From Verpa conica (Eukaryota > Ascomycota > Pezizomycetes > Pezizales > Morchellaceae), in contig JAUFSD010000011.1 in assembly GCA_033030425.1 (NCBI GenBank), positions 186,001-250,000 of the forward strand: 64,000 nt of DNA. Direction: 5' to 3'. Positions 43,622-52,344 of this stretch are shown here, piece after piece. Position 1 is the stretch's first letter; each line of letters starts with the position of its first letter. The notes under the pieces are model-generated. The model made no database searches. It was not told where the DNA came from and saw nothing but the letters and a program-made list of their open reading frames with translations. The position numbers were made by a program, and so were the translations under genes.

Positions 43622-45648
43622 AGAGAGAGAGAGAGAGATTTTATTTCCCATCTAGGCCCGAGGCCCATTAGGTAAGCCATATAGATGGCGCGCACTGGAG
43701 ATAAATACAAAAATAGGAAGCGACAAGAGAACTATTTGACTAGATCAAAACGTGTAAGGAAAAACTGCAAGAGAAAAATACCCTATAACTGAAAAGAAAT
43801 TACAGACTAACTGTAGTCGTAAAAAGCGAAAAGCAAAAGGAAAGAAAAGAAAAACCCCTAGTCCGTCATGACTACTTCGACTTCCTTACCTTTCTTAATG
43901 GATAACTTGGCTCGCGTAGGGCAAGCTGGGTCGTTGGCCTTATGTCCTGGGTTCTGCGGACAGTTGACACACTTGATGGGTAAATGAGTGCACTTAACAC
44001 CTCCTTTACAGGAGTGGCACTTATGTTCGGAGGAGTGATGGGAGCCAGCACACACTGCGCAGCAAGCTTCACTTTTGCAGCGTAGATGATGGTGGCCGTA
44101 GCGCTGACAGTTTTGACACTGTGTGGATGGGGTAATTGGGATGAAGGGTTCGAGGCGGCACATCTTATTCAAGATGACTAGGTACCTGCACCCGAGGTTT
44201 TCGATAGTGACTCTTCCGGGGAAGGCGAGGATCATGGAGGAGTGGTTTTTGTTGGTCCGGTCTCTACTGAGCCATCTGGGAATTTGTGCTAGCTGCACAT
44301 TTGGGAGGTTAAGCTCGACGTGGGCGGCTATCTCTTCGCCCGCTTTAACTCCATCTCCGACGGATGTGGGAACTCCGTGGAGGATAAATTTTGACCAACG
44401 GCTGTTGGCTTTGGCTGAGGTGGGGGAGAGACCGAGAGCGGATAGTGCCGCACAGATGTTTTCTGCGTACGGTGCCGCGTTTTCTCCTGGTTGGTTAGGG
44501 CCGCCAGAGAAGACCAGGTTTGACTTGCTGGTGTACCGAGCCATGAGGAAGAGAACTCCCGTTCCCTTAAGGGTGTTATTGACTTTGGCCAGGATGGAGT
44601 CTTCAGAGACTCTGTCTGGCGCTGGTTCAGAGAGTTCTATCACAAACTCTCTGTTGATCTTTGTGTATTGGGGTTTGAAGAGGGGTTCAACCTTCTTCTT
44701 TTTGGCTGGAGGGGAGGGAGCCTTGGGTGCTGGCTGGGCTGGCTTCTTCGCTGCCTCGGCATAGCTGGCCTTGGTTTGTTTCTGGGGTTTGGGGGCCGCG
44801 GGCTTTGGGGCCTTTGGCTGTTGAGGCTGTGGCTGTGGTACTGGTGGGGAGGATTGTTGTGGACGGGTGTTGGTCTGTAAGCGAGCCACGGTCGCCTTGA
44901 GGTAGACCACCTCGTCTGTCAAGGTGTCGATGGATTTAAGGAGGGGGGAGATGGCGTTGTGGATCAGCCAGGTGGTGTAATTGACTGTCCCGCTCTTGGA
45001 CTCGACTGAGGGGGGAAGGTAGGAAATTTTAGGATCGTACGGGGCCAGGAAGTCTGGCTGGTCCAAGGACATCTCGACGTCCTGGGTCTGGGGGGTGGGG
45101 TCTTTGAGGGGTGTTTCCACCTCAAAACTCTCTGCCAGAGCGGAGAAACGGCTACCACTAGCGGTAGAGTCGACTCTAGGTCGTTTTGAAGGGGAGGTGG
45201 TTCTGGAGGAGGAGGAGGCCGCGGTGCCAAAGGGGAGGACACTTTGGGTAAGCGGGGTAAACGAGGGGGTGGATCCAGGAGTGGCGGCCATGACTTTCTC
45301 AGTCTGCCTCCGCTGGATTTCTGTCTTGATTTCCGCCGTCTTTTGCTGGAAATAGGCCCAGTTGTTGTTAGCCATCTGGTAGCCCGACTTGGTGTGCTGC
45401 TGTTGCGTAGTTCTTTTCCTCGCTTTGAGCAGTATTTCCAGGTGAGAATCGTCGTATTCGCTTAGGGGTTTGTCGGCAAAGGGGTCGACATAGTCGACGT
45501 AGGAACCGGAGAAGGACATTTCTGAAGGTACGCAAGGCTTCAGAAAGAAATAAAGTGTATAGATCGAAAGACTCTTATCAAAAGGAACTTGCCCGAAGGT
45601 TTGCGCCCGTGAAAGAGGAAAAGGTCGTGGTATAGACACGCTCCCTAG
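43622..45648 (-). mobile_element. LINE4, ORF1-only element
   Basis: About 2.0 kb on the minus strand at the fixed S target (duplication GAAGAGA). One ORF (gag-like), then a 3' UTR ending CTAGATGGGAAATAAAAT plus (CT)n, the LINE2-type 3' end. No ORF2. The 5' end differs from LINE1-3. Comparable in design to mammalian HAL1, which is an ORF1-only L1 relative. Confidence 0.85.
43858..45519 (-). CDS. LINE4 ORF1 gag-like RNA-binding protein
   Basis: 553 residues from the ATG at 45517-45519 (MSFSGSYVDYVDPF). The open frame extends further upstream into S sequence, but that part is S-derived and unlikely to be coding. Order: acidic N-terminus, basic coiled-coil-like region (residues ~30-80), Ser-rich linker with SVLPFGTAASSS, a Pro/Gln/Lys-rich tract, the gag core (VQLAQIPRWLSRD), then knuckles CQNCQRYGHHHLRC, CAVC…HHSSEHKC and CVNC…C. 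It is free of stops although it lacks a partner ORF2 in the same element. Diverged from LINE1-3 ORF1. Likely role: binding its own RNA for transport to the LINE machinery. Confidence 0.85.
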   Translation of the reverse strand: MSFSGSYVDYVDPFADKPLSEYDDSHLEILLKARKRTTQQQHTKSGYQMANNNWAYFQQKTAEIKTEIQRRQTEKVMAATPGSTPSFTPLTQSVLPFGTAASSSSRTTSPSKRPRVDSTASGSRFSALAESFEVETPLKDPTPQTQDVEMSLDQPDFLAPYDPKISYLPPSVESKSGTVNYTTWLIHNAISPLLKSIDTLTDEVVYLKATVARLQTNTRPQQSSPPVPQPQPQQPKAPKPAAPKPQKQTKASYAEAAKKPAQPAPKAPSPPAKKKKVEPLFKPQYTKINREFVIELSEPAPDRVSEDSILAKVNNTLKGTGVLFLMARYTSKSNLVFSGGPNQPGENAAPYAENICAALSALGLSPTSAKANSRWSKFILHGVPTSVGDGVKAGEEIAAHVELNLPNVQLAQIPRWLSRDRTNKNHSSMILAFPGRVTIENLGCRYLVILNKMCRLEPFIPITPSTQCQNCQRYGHHHLRCKSEACCAVCAGSHHSSEHKCHSCKGGVKCTHLPIKCVNCPQNPGHKANDPACPTRAKLSIKKGKEVEVVMTD

Positions 45649-45710
45649 GAAGAGACGTTGCGTAAAGAAAAGAGAAAGAAAAACTATTACAGAGAGGGAG
45701 CAACGCTCCC

Positions 45711-45718
45711 TATTTATA
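45711..45718 (-). promoter_or_regulatory. TATA-like box of S upstream of LINE4
   Basis: TATAAATA on the minus strand in the S half 5' of LINE4, placed as for LINE1 and LINE2. Inferred promoter element. Confidence 0.5.
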
Positions 45719-45837
45719 CACAAAAATCCCCGCTTTGCACAATGCCTTTGTCCTTATCCTCGATACCTATTACCCTGCCTCCTTCCTTGCCTAAGTTACA
45801 CCGAGACCCACCCTGGCGTCCCGATCGTTCCGTGAAA

Positions 45838-46010
45838 TCTCGAGAGTCCTGCTGCTGTCGCTTAGGGGGTCCTGCTGCTGTCGCTTAGGGGGTCCTGCTG
45901 CTGTCGCTTAGGGGGTCCTGCTGCTGTCGCTTAGAGAGTCCTCTTGCTGCTACTTAGGAGGTCCTGCTGCTGTTGCCTGGCGGGGGTCTCAAGGGTCTTG
46001 CTGCTAGCAC
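45838..46010. repeat. CTG-rich minisatellite in X, right part
   Basis: Continuation of the array interrupted at 41937: four nearly identical 23-bp units of the TCCTGCTGCTGTCGCTTAG type, then diverged ones. The rest of X to 46542 is unique, with a GTAGGGGGTAGGC run near 46110-46150, and shows no gene. Confidence 0.8.
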
Positions 46011-46627
46011 GACGCGTTGGTAGAACACATTATGATACAGGTGAAAGGAAGCAAGACAGCCTGCATATAACTTAGCTTTTACTGTTCAAATAGCAATAGA
46101 GAAATAGGGAGAGGGGTAGGGGGTAGGGGGTAGGCGTAGGGGGTAGGCGTAGTGTGTGGTGCAATGAAGTGGGTGTGTGTGGTGTGTTCAGGGACTTAGA
46201 GAATTTTGGCGAAGTCTCTGGAGGAATAGGGGTAGGGTTAGGGATATCCAAGCAGGGTTAGGGTTGGCGGAACGCACCTCCAAAACCTCGCTTGTTTTTC
46301 TGAAGAGAACGGTAGTTAATAAAGACTAGTAATCTGCGAGTAGGAGGGAACAATAGTTCTCTCACAAGAAACTTAATTTTTCAAGTAGTACGGTTCCCAG
46401 AGCCTCTTGTGGGGCACTCCTGGCACTGGCAGTGGTATGGTGACGCTTGGGGTGCTGGGGATGCTTGTGATGCGGGTGATTTCCTGTGATGCAACAGTTG
46501 CTACACCAATTGCGTCAGGGCACAATTGCAGGTTTGCTGATGTATTTTGCTTGTAACGGATAGTTACCTTGCCATTGAGTTAGTTGTATCCTGTGGTCAC
46601 ACTGCTCTCACGCTGTCCCCCTTGAAA

Positions 46628-46900
46628 ACCGATCAAGATCTAGCAGACAGGGCTGCAGTTATTGAGGAAGCCAGAATAGCTTTGCTCATGGTTCCTGTGG
46701 CTCCGGTGGGTCCTCCTGTGCCTCTACTTCCCGGTGGTGATGATGGTGGTGACGATGGTAGTGATGCCCCTCCACCCCCTCCACTCCCCGGCGGTGATGA
46801 TGGTAGTGACGATGGTGGTGATGCCCCTCCACCTCCTCCACCTCCTCCACCCCCTCCAGGCCCAGGCGCCGACGACGTGGGTAATGGTGTGGTAGCATAA
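46628..46900 (+). CDS. C-terminal part of an acidic, Pro-rich protein (5' end missing)
   Basis: An open frame entering from the S junction reads DLADRAAVIEEARIALL, then alternates PGGDDG…SDAPPPPP blocks in a short in-frame repeat, ending NGVVA at 46900. The upstream part seen as open is S sequence and not part of this protein. Related wording (GCAGACAG…GCTGCAG) occurs in Y near 43200. Function unknown. Confidence 0.4.
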   Translation, partial: TDQDLADRAAVIEEARIALLMVPVAPVGPPVPLLPGGDDGGDDGSDAPPPPPLPGGDDGSDDGGDAPPPPPPPPPPPGPGADDVGNGVVA

Positions 46901-47516
46901 AAGGCTTTGGAAGCAGTGAAGAGACCCCTGGGAGTTTTGATTAAGTTTTTTGCCTTATATTTTTTGGTTATTGGGTTCTATTTCGTTTATATACTGTCTA
47001 TTATTAATGTATTTTTATGATCATAGCTCTAGGAGCTATTGCGAGAGTTTTAGGTGTTTTGGCAAAGGTCAAAGAAACCTTTATGGGGGATTTTGATATT
47101 GATTTTATATTTTTATATATTTTTTGTTATCTGTCGATCATTTCCTTTGTGCGATATCTATTATTGGGTTTATTTTGATTATGGCTCTGGGAGCTATGGG
47201 AATGACTTTAGGAGCTATCATGAAGACTAGCAATATAGTTTCTTTTGTGGCGGAGCATATTTTTACATACCTAAATATTTGCATATGTATTAGGTATTGG
47301 AAATTGATTCTATTGGTCTAACGAGCTTTTGGTGCGGTGTCAAAGGGCTGGCAAGCAATAAAGAGGGGGAGGCTCCTGGAGCCCTCGCTAAAACTCCATT
47401 AATCTTCTTCATTGCCTCTAGCAATCTATTTACAGTTTTTACCGCCATATACAGTCTTTATCGCTCTTTTGCTTCCTTTTATATTGTACTGACACTTCTT
47501 GATTATTTCTTTTGTA

Positions 47517-49350
47517 ATGGCAACTAGAAAACGCCCTATGATCACGTATAGCAAAGTCTCCACAAGGAGGTCTCGACGCGAACCCCCCCCTCCTCCTCCT
47601 CCCGCTTCCGAAGCTGAATATATAGAGCTATCGACCGAAGAAGATGACTATGTGAATCATTTCGAACATGACAGTGAAAGCTCTGAGAGCTTTGATGATG
47701 GCGCTGAGGGCTTTAACTGATGCAAGGAGTCTAATTCAAAACGTTTGAACTCTGGTGACGATGGCTATTGGGCTGATGGAAATGGAGCAGTATCCCAACT
47801 TTCTCCTACACACCCTAAACAACCGCGTGTTTTTAAAAAAATAGGGAAAGTGCCAAAGAGAGCTGTGTGGACTTCCACTAAGGCTACAGAAGCCGTCGAG
47901 GCTACGAGGAAGCGAAAGGCAGGAGAAGCAATCGCTGCCTTGTCAATTCAGCTGAATATCATGCAGGTAAAGGATTCTTTTTAAATATTCTTGTTAGGGT
48001 TTGCTGACAAATTAAAGCACGGTAAAAGAGCAGTCCCACAGGCTAAAAGGATCAGGCTGAAGGCCCCTGCAGCTTTAGTGGAGGCTTCAGGAGCAACAAG
48101 CCCACCTCAACCACCGGCACCTCCTTCTTCTCCAAATTTTAGGAACTCTGAACCTCCCAGACCCTCTCAATCATCAGATGATCCCGATGGCAATGATGAA
48201 AGCTCCAACAACTCTCTCCATGATAGTCGAAGTTTTGCACACCTTAGTGGTTCAGCAAGAAATGTTTTAATTCATTGCGCAGAGCTAATGAGAGAACATA
48301 CTTTGCTTGAAGAGCCTTTGCCTTCTCCAGCACGCCTTGTGGCCCTTATTGCAGAGCTCTGGGAAAGAGCCAGCAATAAAGCAAACATAAAAGCTAATTT
48401 ATGCAGTATTAGCAAACTTCACGTAACAGCCCCCAAAGCTTTCATGAAAGCTTTCAGAGCTATTGCTAATACGTAATAGTTAAAAGGTGTTCATTCCCGC
48501 ACTAGGTCTCACTTGATATACCTAATCAAAGTAAGAATATCTACTGGGGATATGTATGGGCTCCACCATTGCAAAACCTCAGGAGAGAAGGCAACAATGG
48601 TCGAGTATCCACTAGAAAAAGACCGATTCTTGAGCAATCCGGAGAATTATCAGGTAACGGTTTCCACGGTAGCTTTGAGAGCTTTGATGAATATCCTAAC
48701 GGCTTTCAGAGTGGTTCTTGCAGGTTTCTTGCACCTGAGATTTCTGATGCCATTTACAGCAAATATTTTGAAGGATCAAAAATGATTGGGTCTAGAGATC
48801 CCGAGTTCCTTAATAGAATCACTCCGGTATTGGTGTACTTTGTAGCAACGGGGATATGGCACTGCTTATGCGCCTGGCGTACCGGAGTCTATCTCAAACC
48901 AGCGGATTTCAATACTGGAAATCAGGGTATAACTTGTAAGACTCCTTTTACTACTGTGATGACTCCAGCTGATTTCACCATGGCTCTAGGGACCTTCACG
49001 AGAATGAAAAATACTTGGAAAAACCCTAGCTTAACAAATCAACAGGGTATACTGGCGGAAATCAAGTATAGAGTTCAAATAGCAGTATGTTAGTAATCTC
49101 TAGAGTAGACCCAGCGCTAATCATTCAGTAGATTGATGCGAGAAAAGGCACTTCCGAGTCTATACCAACAGAGGCAATGACCGAAGATGATATAGCTCTG
49201 GCAATAGTTCTACGTGATATCACCAGAGCTCGTGGGAGTATGACGCTTACTCGACATGAACAGGGTGTAGTAACTCCCGATGACTCCGACGAGGTCATTC
49301 AAGCGCAGCTGGTAGGGGTGGAGGAAAGCGATATTGGTGGTAGCAGCTAG
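47517..49350 (+). CDS. DUF6532-like multi-exon protein inside element Z
   Basis: Suggested exons: 47517-47651, 47727-47966, 48042-48472, about 48506 (or later) to 48653, about 48710-49084 and about 49132-49350. Most introns are phase 0 with GT…AG and branch-like CTGAC/CTAAC/CTAAT; the third intron is uncertain. The N-terminus is basic then Pro-rich and acidic. Residues ~230-270 (LMREHTLLEEPLP…LIAELWERA) and the block VLVYFVATGIWHCLCAWRTG fit the DUF6532 pattern known from fungi. The C-terminus is acidic and ends GVEESDIGGSS. A role in the element is inferred from location only; no nuclease motif is visible. Confidence 0.6.
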
Positions 49351-49761
49351 GATGTGGTAGGAAGTAGGTAAACTATGGTAAAAAAAAGGGGCTGTGGGGA
49401 TAGCTAGTAGAGCTTTGGTGATTGCTTTGGGGATTATGTAGAGCTAGGAAAATTAGGGAGTTAGGCTTCTTATCGATAGTATTTAATATAATATTTTACC
49501 ATACCACATAATTGTGAAAGCTGCCAGAGCCATCAGGAGAGCTTTCAGCAAATCCTGACATGCATTTGGTGAGAATGAGGTATGAAGAGGACTCGGGAGG
49601 GGGTATATGAAGTTTCAAGAGAGCTCATGATAGTCCCTGAGTTAGACTTGCAAAGTCAGAAGGGCTTTGGAGATATCAGGGTTTAGCGTAGGGTATATCA
49701 GAACGTGTCTCGATAGCTCCAGATATTGTGGTTAAAGCCTCCTGAGCTTTTCTGAGAGCTC
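49351..49761. other. Non-coding 3' region of element Z
   Basis: No gene seen. The text is rich in GAGAGCTTT/GAAAGCT variants, as is much of Z. Confidence 0.4.
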
Positions 49762-49882
49762 TGATAGCTGACCAAGCGTCTCTGAGACACATCCCGTCTC
49801 CTGATCGTCGAATTCCGCCAACTGTATCCTGAGAATCAGAGGCATCAGATGCGTCAGAGAGAAACCTTGAAGTATGCTGATG

Positions 49883-50301
49883 CTGCTAATAACAACTGGG
49901 CCTACTTCTAGCAGAAGACGGCAGACATCGAGACAGAAATCCAGCAAAGGCACACGGAGAAAGTGATGGCCGCCACTCCTGGATCCACCCCCACCTTAAC
50001 CCCGCTCACCCAAACTTTTCTTCCTTTTGGCACAGCGGCCTCCTCCTCCAGATCCGCATTCCCTTCAAAACGACCTAGAGTCGACTCTACTGCCAGTCGT
50101 AGTCGTTTTTCAGCTTTGGCAGAAAGTTTTGAGGTGGAGACCCCCCTTAAAGACTCCACCCCCCAAACCCAGGACACCGAAATGTCTCTGGACCAGCCAG
50201 ATTTCCTGGCCCCTATGACCCTAAAGTCTCTTACCTTCCCCCCTCCGTTGAGTCCAAGAGCGGGACAGTCAACTATACCACTTGGCTGATCCATAACGCC
50301 A
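49883..50301 (+). pseudogene. LINE4-type ORF1 fragment
   Basis: About 140 codons matching LINE4 ORF1 from NNNWAYF through MSLDQPDFLAP to TTWLIHNA, with CAG changed to TAG near 49911 and a frameshift near 50210. The left edge is the end of Z and the right edge is LTR2b. Not functional. Confidence 0.85.
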
Positions 50302-50703
50302 TGTAAAAGTACACAAGCCCTTGCTCTAGTGGGGACAGCAGGTGATGTCTAAAGAACTGGGACACTATGGGCACATGGACTAGAAGACTGGAAAGACTGG
50401 AACTAGAGTAGATTCTTGGTATTGAATGCAAGTTGAAGAATAGAGAGCTAAAACTAAGAACTAGGGAAATGGCTCGATACTTATAGTATGGCCGAAACAT
50501 GAAAAGGGAGGGGCTGACACGCATAGTATATCAGACTTCATGAAACAGGAAGCATGATACGTGATATGAAACTAAGGAGATCCTGATGACTTGGCAAGCC
50601 ACGTCATCCCATACATGAAACTGATATGAAACGGGCAAGGCTGACTGGTAGTCGAGTGACAATTTGTGACCGAGTGAGAACTGATGATTTGTCGTTCTTG
50701 ACA
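50302..50703. mobile_element. LTR-like element, family LTR2, copy b
   Basis: TGTAAAAGTACACAAGCCC…GTTCTTGACA, 402 bp. As at copy a, the left flank is LINE coding sequence, the right flank is the inside of an S element, and no target duplication is seen. Confidence 0.75.
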
Positions 50704-50877
50704 CGTGAAGAAGAAAGGAGAAAAACTATTACAGAGAGGAAGCAACGCTCCCTATTTATACAAAAATCCCTACTGGTACAATGCCTTTGTCCCCATCCTC
50801 AACACCTGTTACCCTACCTCCCTCCTTGCATGAGTCACAATAAGGCTCACCCTGGCGCTCCCGATTATTCCGTAAAA
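50704..50877 (+). mobile_element. S element, 3' half only
   Basis: From CGTGAAGAAGAAAGG to ATTCCGTAAAA, including the GGAAGCAACGCTCCC and TATTTATAC blocks. The other half is missing; LTR2b abuts it. Confidence 0.8.
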
Positions 50878-50879
50878 GT

Positions 50880-50952
50880 TCTCCTCGTTCTCCGAAAGTA
50901 CCGAAGTCCTTTGTCCGTGTTATCTAGGCACACTCCCTGAACCCCCGCTACA
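50880..50952. mobile_element. Terminal fragment of an LTR1-type LTR
   Basis: TTCTCCGAAAGTACC…GTCCGTGTTATCTAGGCACAC…CCCGCTACA matches the last ~75 bp of LTR1a (ending 12434). The remainder was lost to the S/LTR2 pile-up on its left. Confidence 0.65.
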
Positions 50953-51568
50953 CCCAAGAACTTTCTAAAGTTGAAATCAAGTGGGAAGAAAGAGTATTCC
51001 GAGAAAATAAGTGAATAAGAACAGTTTTAGTGTGATCTTGAATAATGAGGCCATTTTGAATTTGAGATGCAGTGTAGTGAGTATAGAGGGTGAGCTTTTC
51101 TGGAGGCAGTTGAAAGATAGTACTAGGTTGAGAGTTCCGGGTTCTGTGATTTAAAGATGCGAGATTGATGTTTTGATTCTTTATCATGATGATAGTGGTT
51201 TCCTCCAAAGCTTTCCCCCCCTTCTCTTCAAAGAAAATTGTATTTCTAGGCTTTACTTTTCTCTTTCTCTTATTCCCCCTCTTTTCTTCTTTTTCCTCTT
51301 CCAAAGGAATCTCCAACACAGTATCAATATGCCAACATGGGTCACAAGCCCATCCATCAGGACGTAGAGGAGGTGTATAGCCATAAGTATTTAATATCGC
51401 TTTCAATCTCTCCTCTGATTCCTCCAGTACAACTTACTCTTCTTCTGGCTCCTCCAATAGCCATTGCAGAAAATCATCATCCTTATTCAATAAAGAATCA
51501 TGCTGTATAAAGAATCTTATCTCTTTATCAATATTGGCTGCAGTCTCGGCGTTCTCGATATTGTCCAT
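50953..51568 (-). pseudogene. Broken gene, possibly a retrotransposon gag
   Basis: From an ATG at 51566-51568 (MDNIENAETAANID) the frame runs about 45 codons to a TAA, then stays open to 50953 where LTR1-type sequence cuts it. Features: acidic N-terminus, DGWACDPCWHID, a Lys/Glu-rich basic-acidic stretch, then a longer polar part. Upstream (near 51770-51790, minus strand) TTGGATATCAGAATC loosely resembles the TGGTATCAGAGC primer site of Copia elements. Identity uncertain; it could equally be a host gene. Confidence 0.4.
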
Positions 51569-52204
51569 CTCGGCGTTTCTAGCTGTGTTTCGTGCTTTGT
51601 TTGTGTTTCGTTTCCGTCACTTCGTTTCCGTTTCGTTTCCAGAGATGTGGGAGTATTTCTATAAGACAGTTAGTATAGGGTTCAGGGCCAAGGGCTAAAC
51701 CCTACTTTGTTCTCTCACAACGCGTCTTAACACGCTCCTTAGACAATGTGAAGGAGGATAGCGTGTTAACAGTGATTCTGATATCCAAAAGTAATAATTG
51801 AATCAGAGGATATAAGATTAAACTAACTCAGTCTAGAATCAAATAACGTAATACTCGATAGGTGGGTGTTGGGCGCGGGTCTGCTGGGAGCGAGTGACGA
51901 TGGTCGGAGGCAGCAAGCTGCAGGCCGGCTGCAAGCGACCGGGGGATCCTGCTGACAAAGCACCCACACCACGGCGTCGCTCGCAACTGCGAGCGAATGG
52001 AAACCTCGCTAGGCCTTTCACCCCATAACCCTTTCACTTCGTTCAGGGCACTCGTTCCGATGATAAACATGACTACCAACGAATTCCTACCCATCAGCGA
52101 CTTGCTTGCTTTTTGCTACCAATCAACGACTTACTTTTTCTCGGGTGCATGCACACGTAGACGGCCTCATGCACGCCAACCCTTGTACGCCAGTTTACTA
52201 ACCT
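51569..52204. other. Gene-less stretch
   Basis: Contains CGTTTCC/GTTTCG direct repeats upstream of the broken frame, the inverted pair GCGTCTTAACACGCTCC/GGATAGCGTGTTAAC near 51720-51770, and a GC-rich unique part. No gene supported. Confidence 0.35.
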
Positions 52205-52344
52205 GTTTGGCAGGAAAAAAAACCGAAGTAATAATAACCCTAACCCCGACACGCCTCTCCAGTCGATCACCAGTTTGGCAGGAAAAAAACCCTTGAGCGA
52301 GAAGTAATAATAACCCTAACCCCGACACGCCTCTCCAGTCGATC
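52205..52344. repeat. Tandem duplication with a telomere-like core
   Basis: Two copies (52205-52269 and 52273-52344) of GTTTGGCAGGAAAAAAA…AAGTAATAATAACCCTAACC…CTCTCCAGTCGATCA. The second has a small insertion. Each holds CCCTAACCCC, but this is not an array. Confidence 0.8.

Larger units (their letters stand above)
41938..45837 (+). mobile_element. S element, copy c (hosts Y and LINE4)
   Basis: S pieces: 41938-41952, 43448-43621 and about 45649-45837. Ends TTTCAAGGGGG and TCCGTGAAA. Target duplication TCTCA/TCTCG with one mismatch (41933-41937, 45838-45842). It lies inside the minisatellite of X and has taken up two insertions of its own. Confidence 0.88.
40913..46542. mobile_element. TIR element X (1.7 kb plus nested S)
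   Basis: Both ends read CATCAGCAAACCTGCA inward. Flanking TAT (40910-40912, 46543-46545) looks like a 3-bp target duplication, and the S sequence GGTATTTTGC is restored across it. Without the S copy at 41938-45837 it is about 1.73 kb. It holds minisatellites and no clear gene, so it is probably a non-autonomous relative of Z. Confidence 0.8.
40808..46627 (-). mobile_element. S element, 3' half split by element X
   Basis: S sequence 40808-40912 (from TAGATTCAATAC to CCTTTGGTAT) continues at 46543-46627 (TATTTTGC…CCCCCTTGAAA) on the other side of X. The 5' half is missing; LTR2a takes its place. Confidence 0.82.
46628..49882. mobile_element. TIR element Z, 3' part, carrying a DUF6532-like gene
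   Basis: The right end (49762-49882) matches the start of Y in reverse and finishes GTATGCTGATG, one mismatch from the CATCAGCAAAC inverted end. The left end is not seen: the sequence is cut by an S fragment and LTR2a. Contains the 3' end of one frame and a complete-looking DUF6532-like gene. Probably the closest thing in the window to the autonomous member of the X/Y family. Confidence 0.55.

Noticed and set aside
45520..45723. Longer LINE4 ORF1 from 45723
   Set aside because: The added residues come from S (CINRERCSLS recurs at other S copies). The ATG at 45519 is the first LINE4 one.
33374..46627. The S half at 33374 and the S half at 40808/46543 as one interrupted copy
   Set aside because: They would complement each other in content, but the outer flanks (…TTTTC versus ACCGA…) do not form a target duplication, and LINE-B does not continue after 46627. 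A chimera is more likely.
46547..46627. Start of the Pro-rich protein in S sequence
   Set aside because: The same peptide (VTDSYLAIELVVSCG) appears wherever the S end is open in this frame, so it is S sequence, not a true N-terminus.
40385..50703. Simple inversion between the two LTR2 copies
   Set aside because: The two copies are in the same orientation. Homologous recombination between direct repeats deletes rather than inverts, so the simple model fails.
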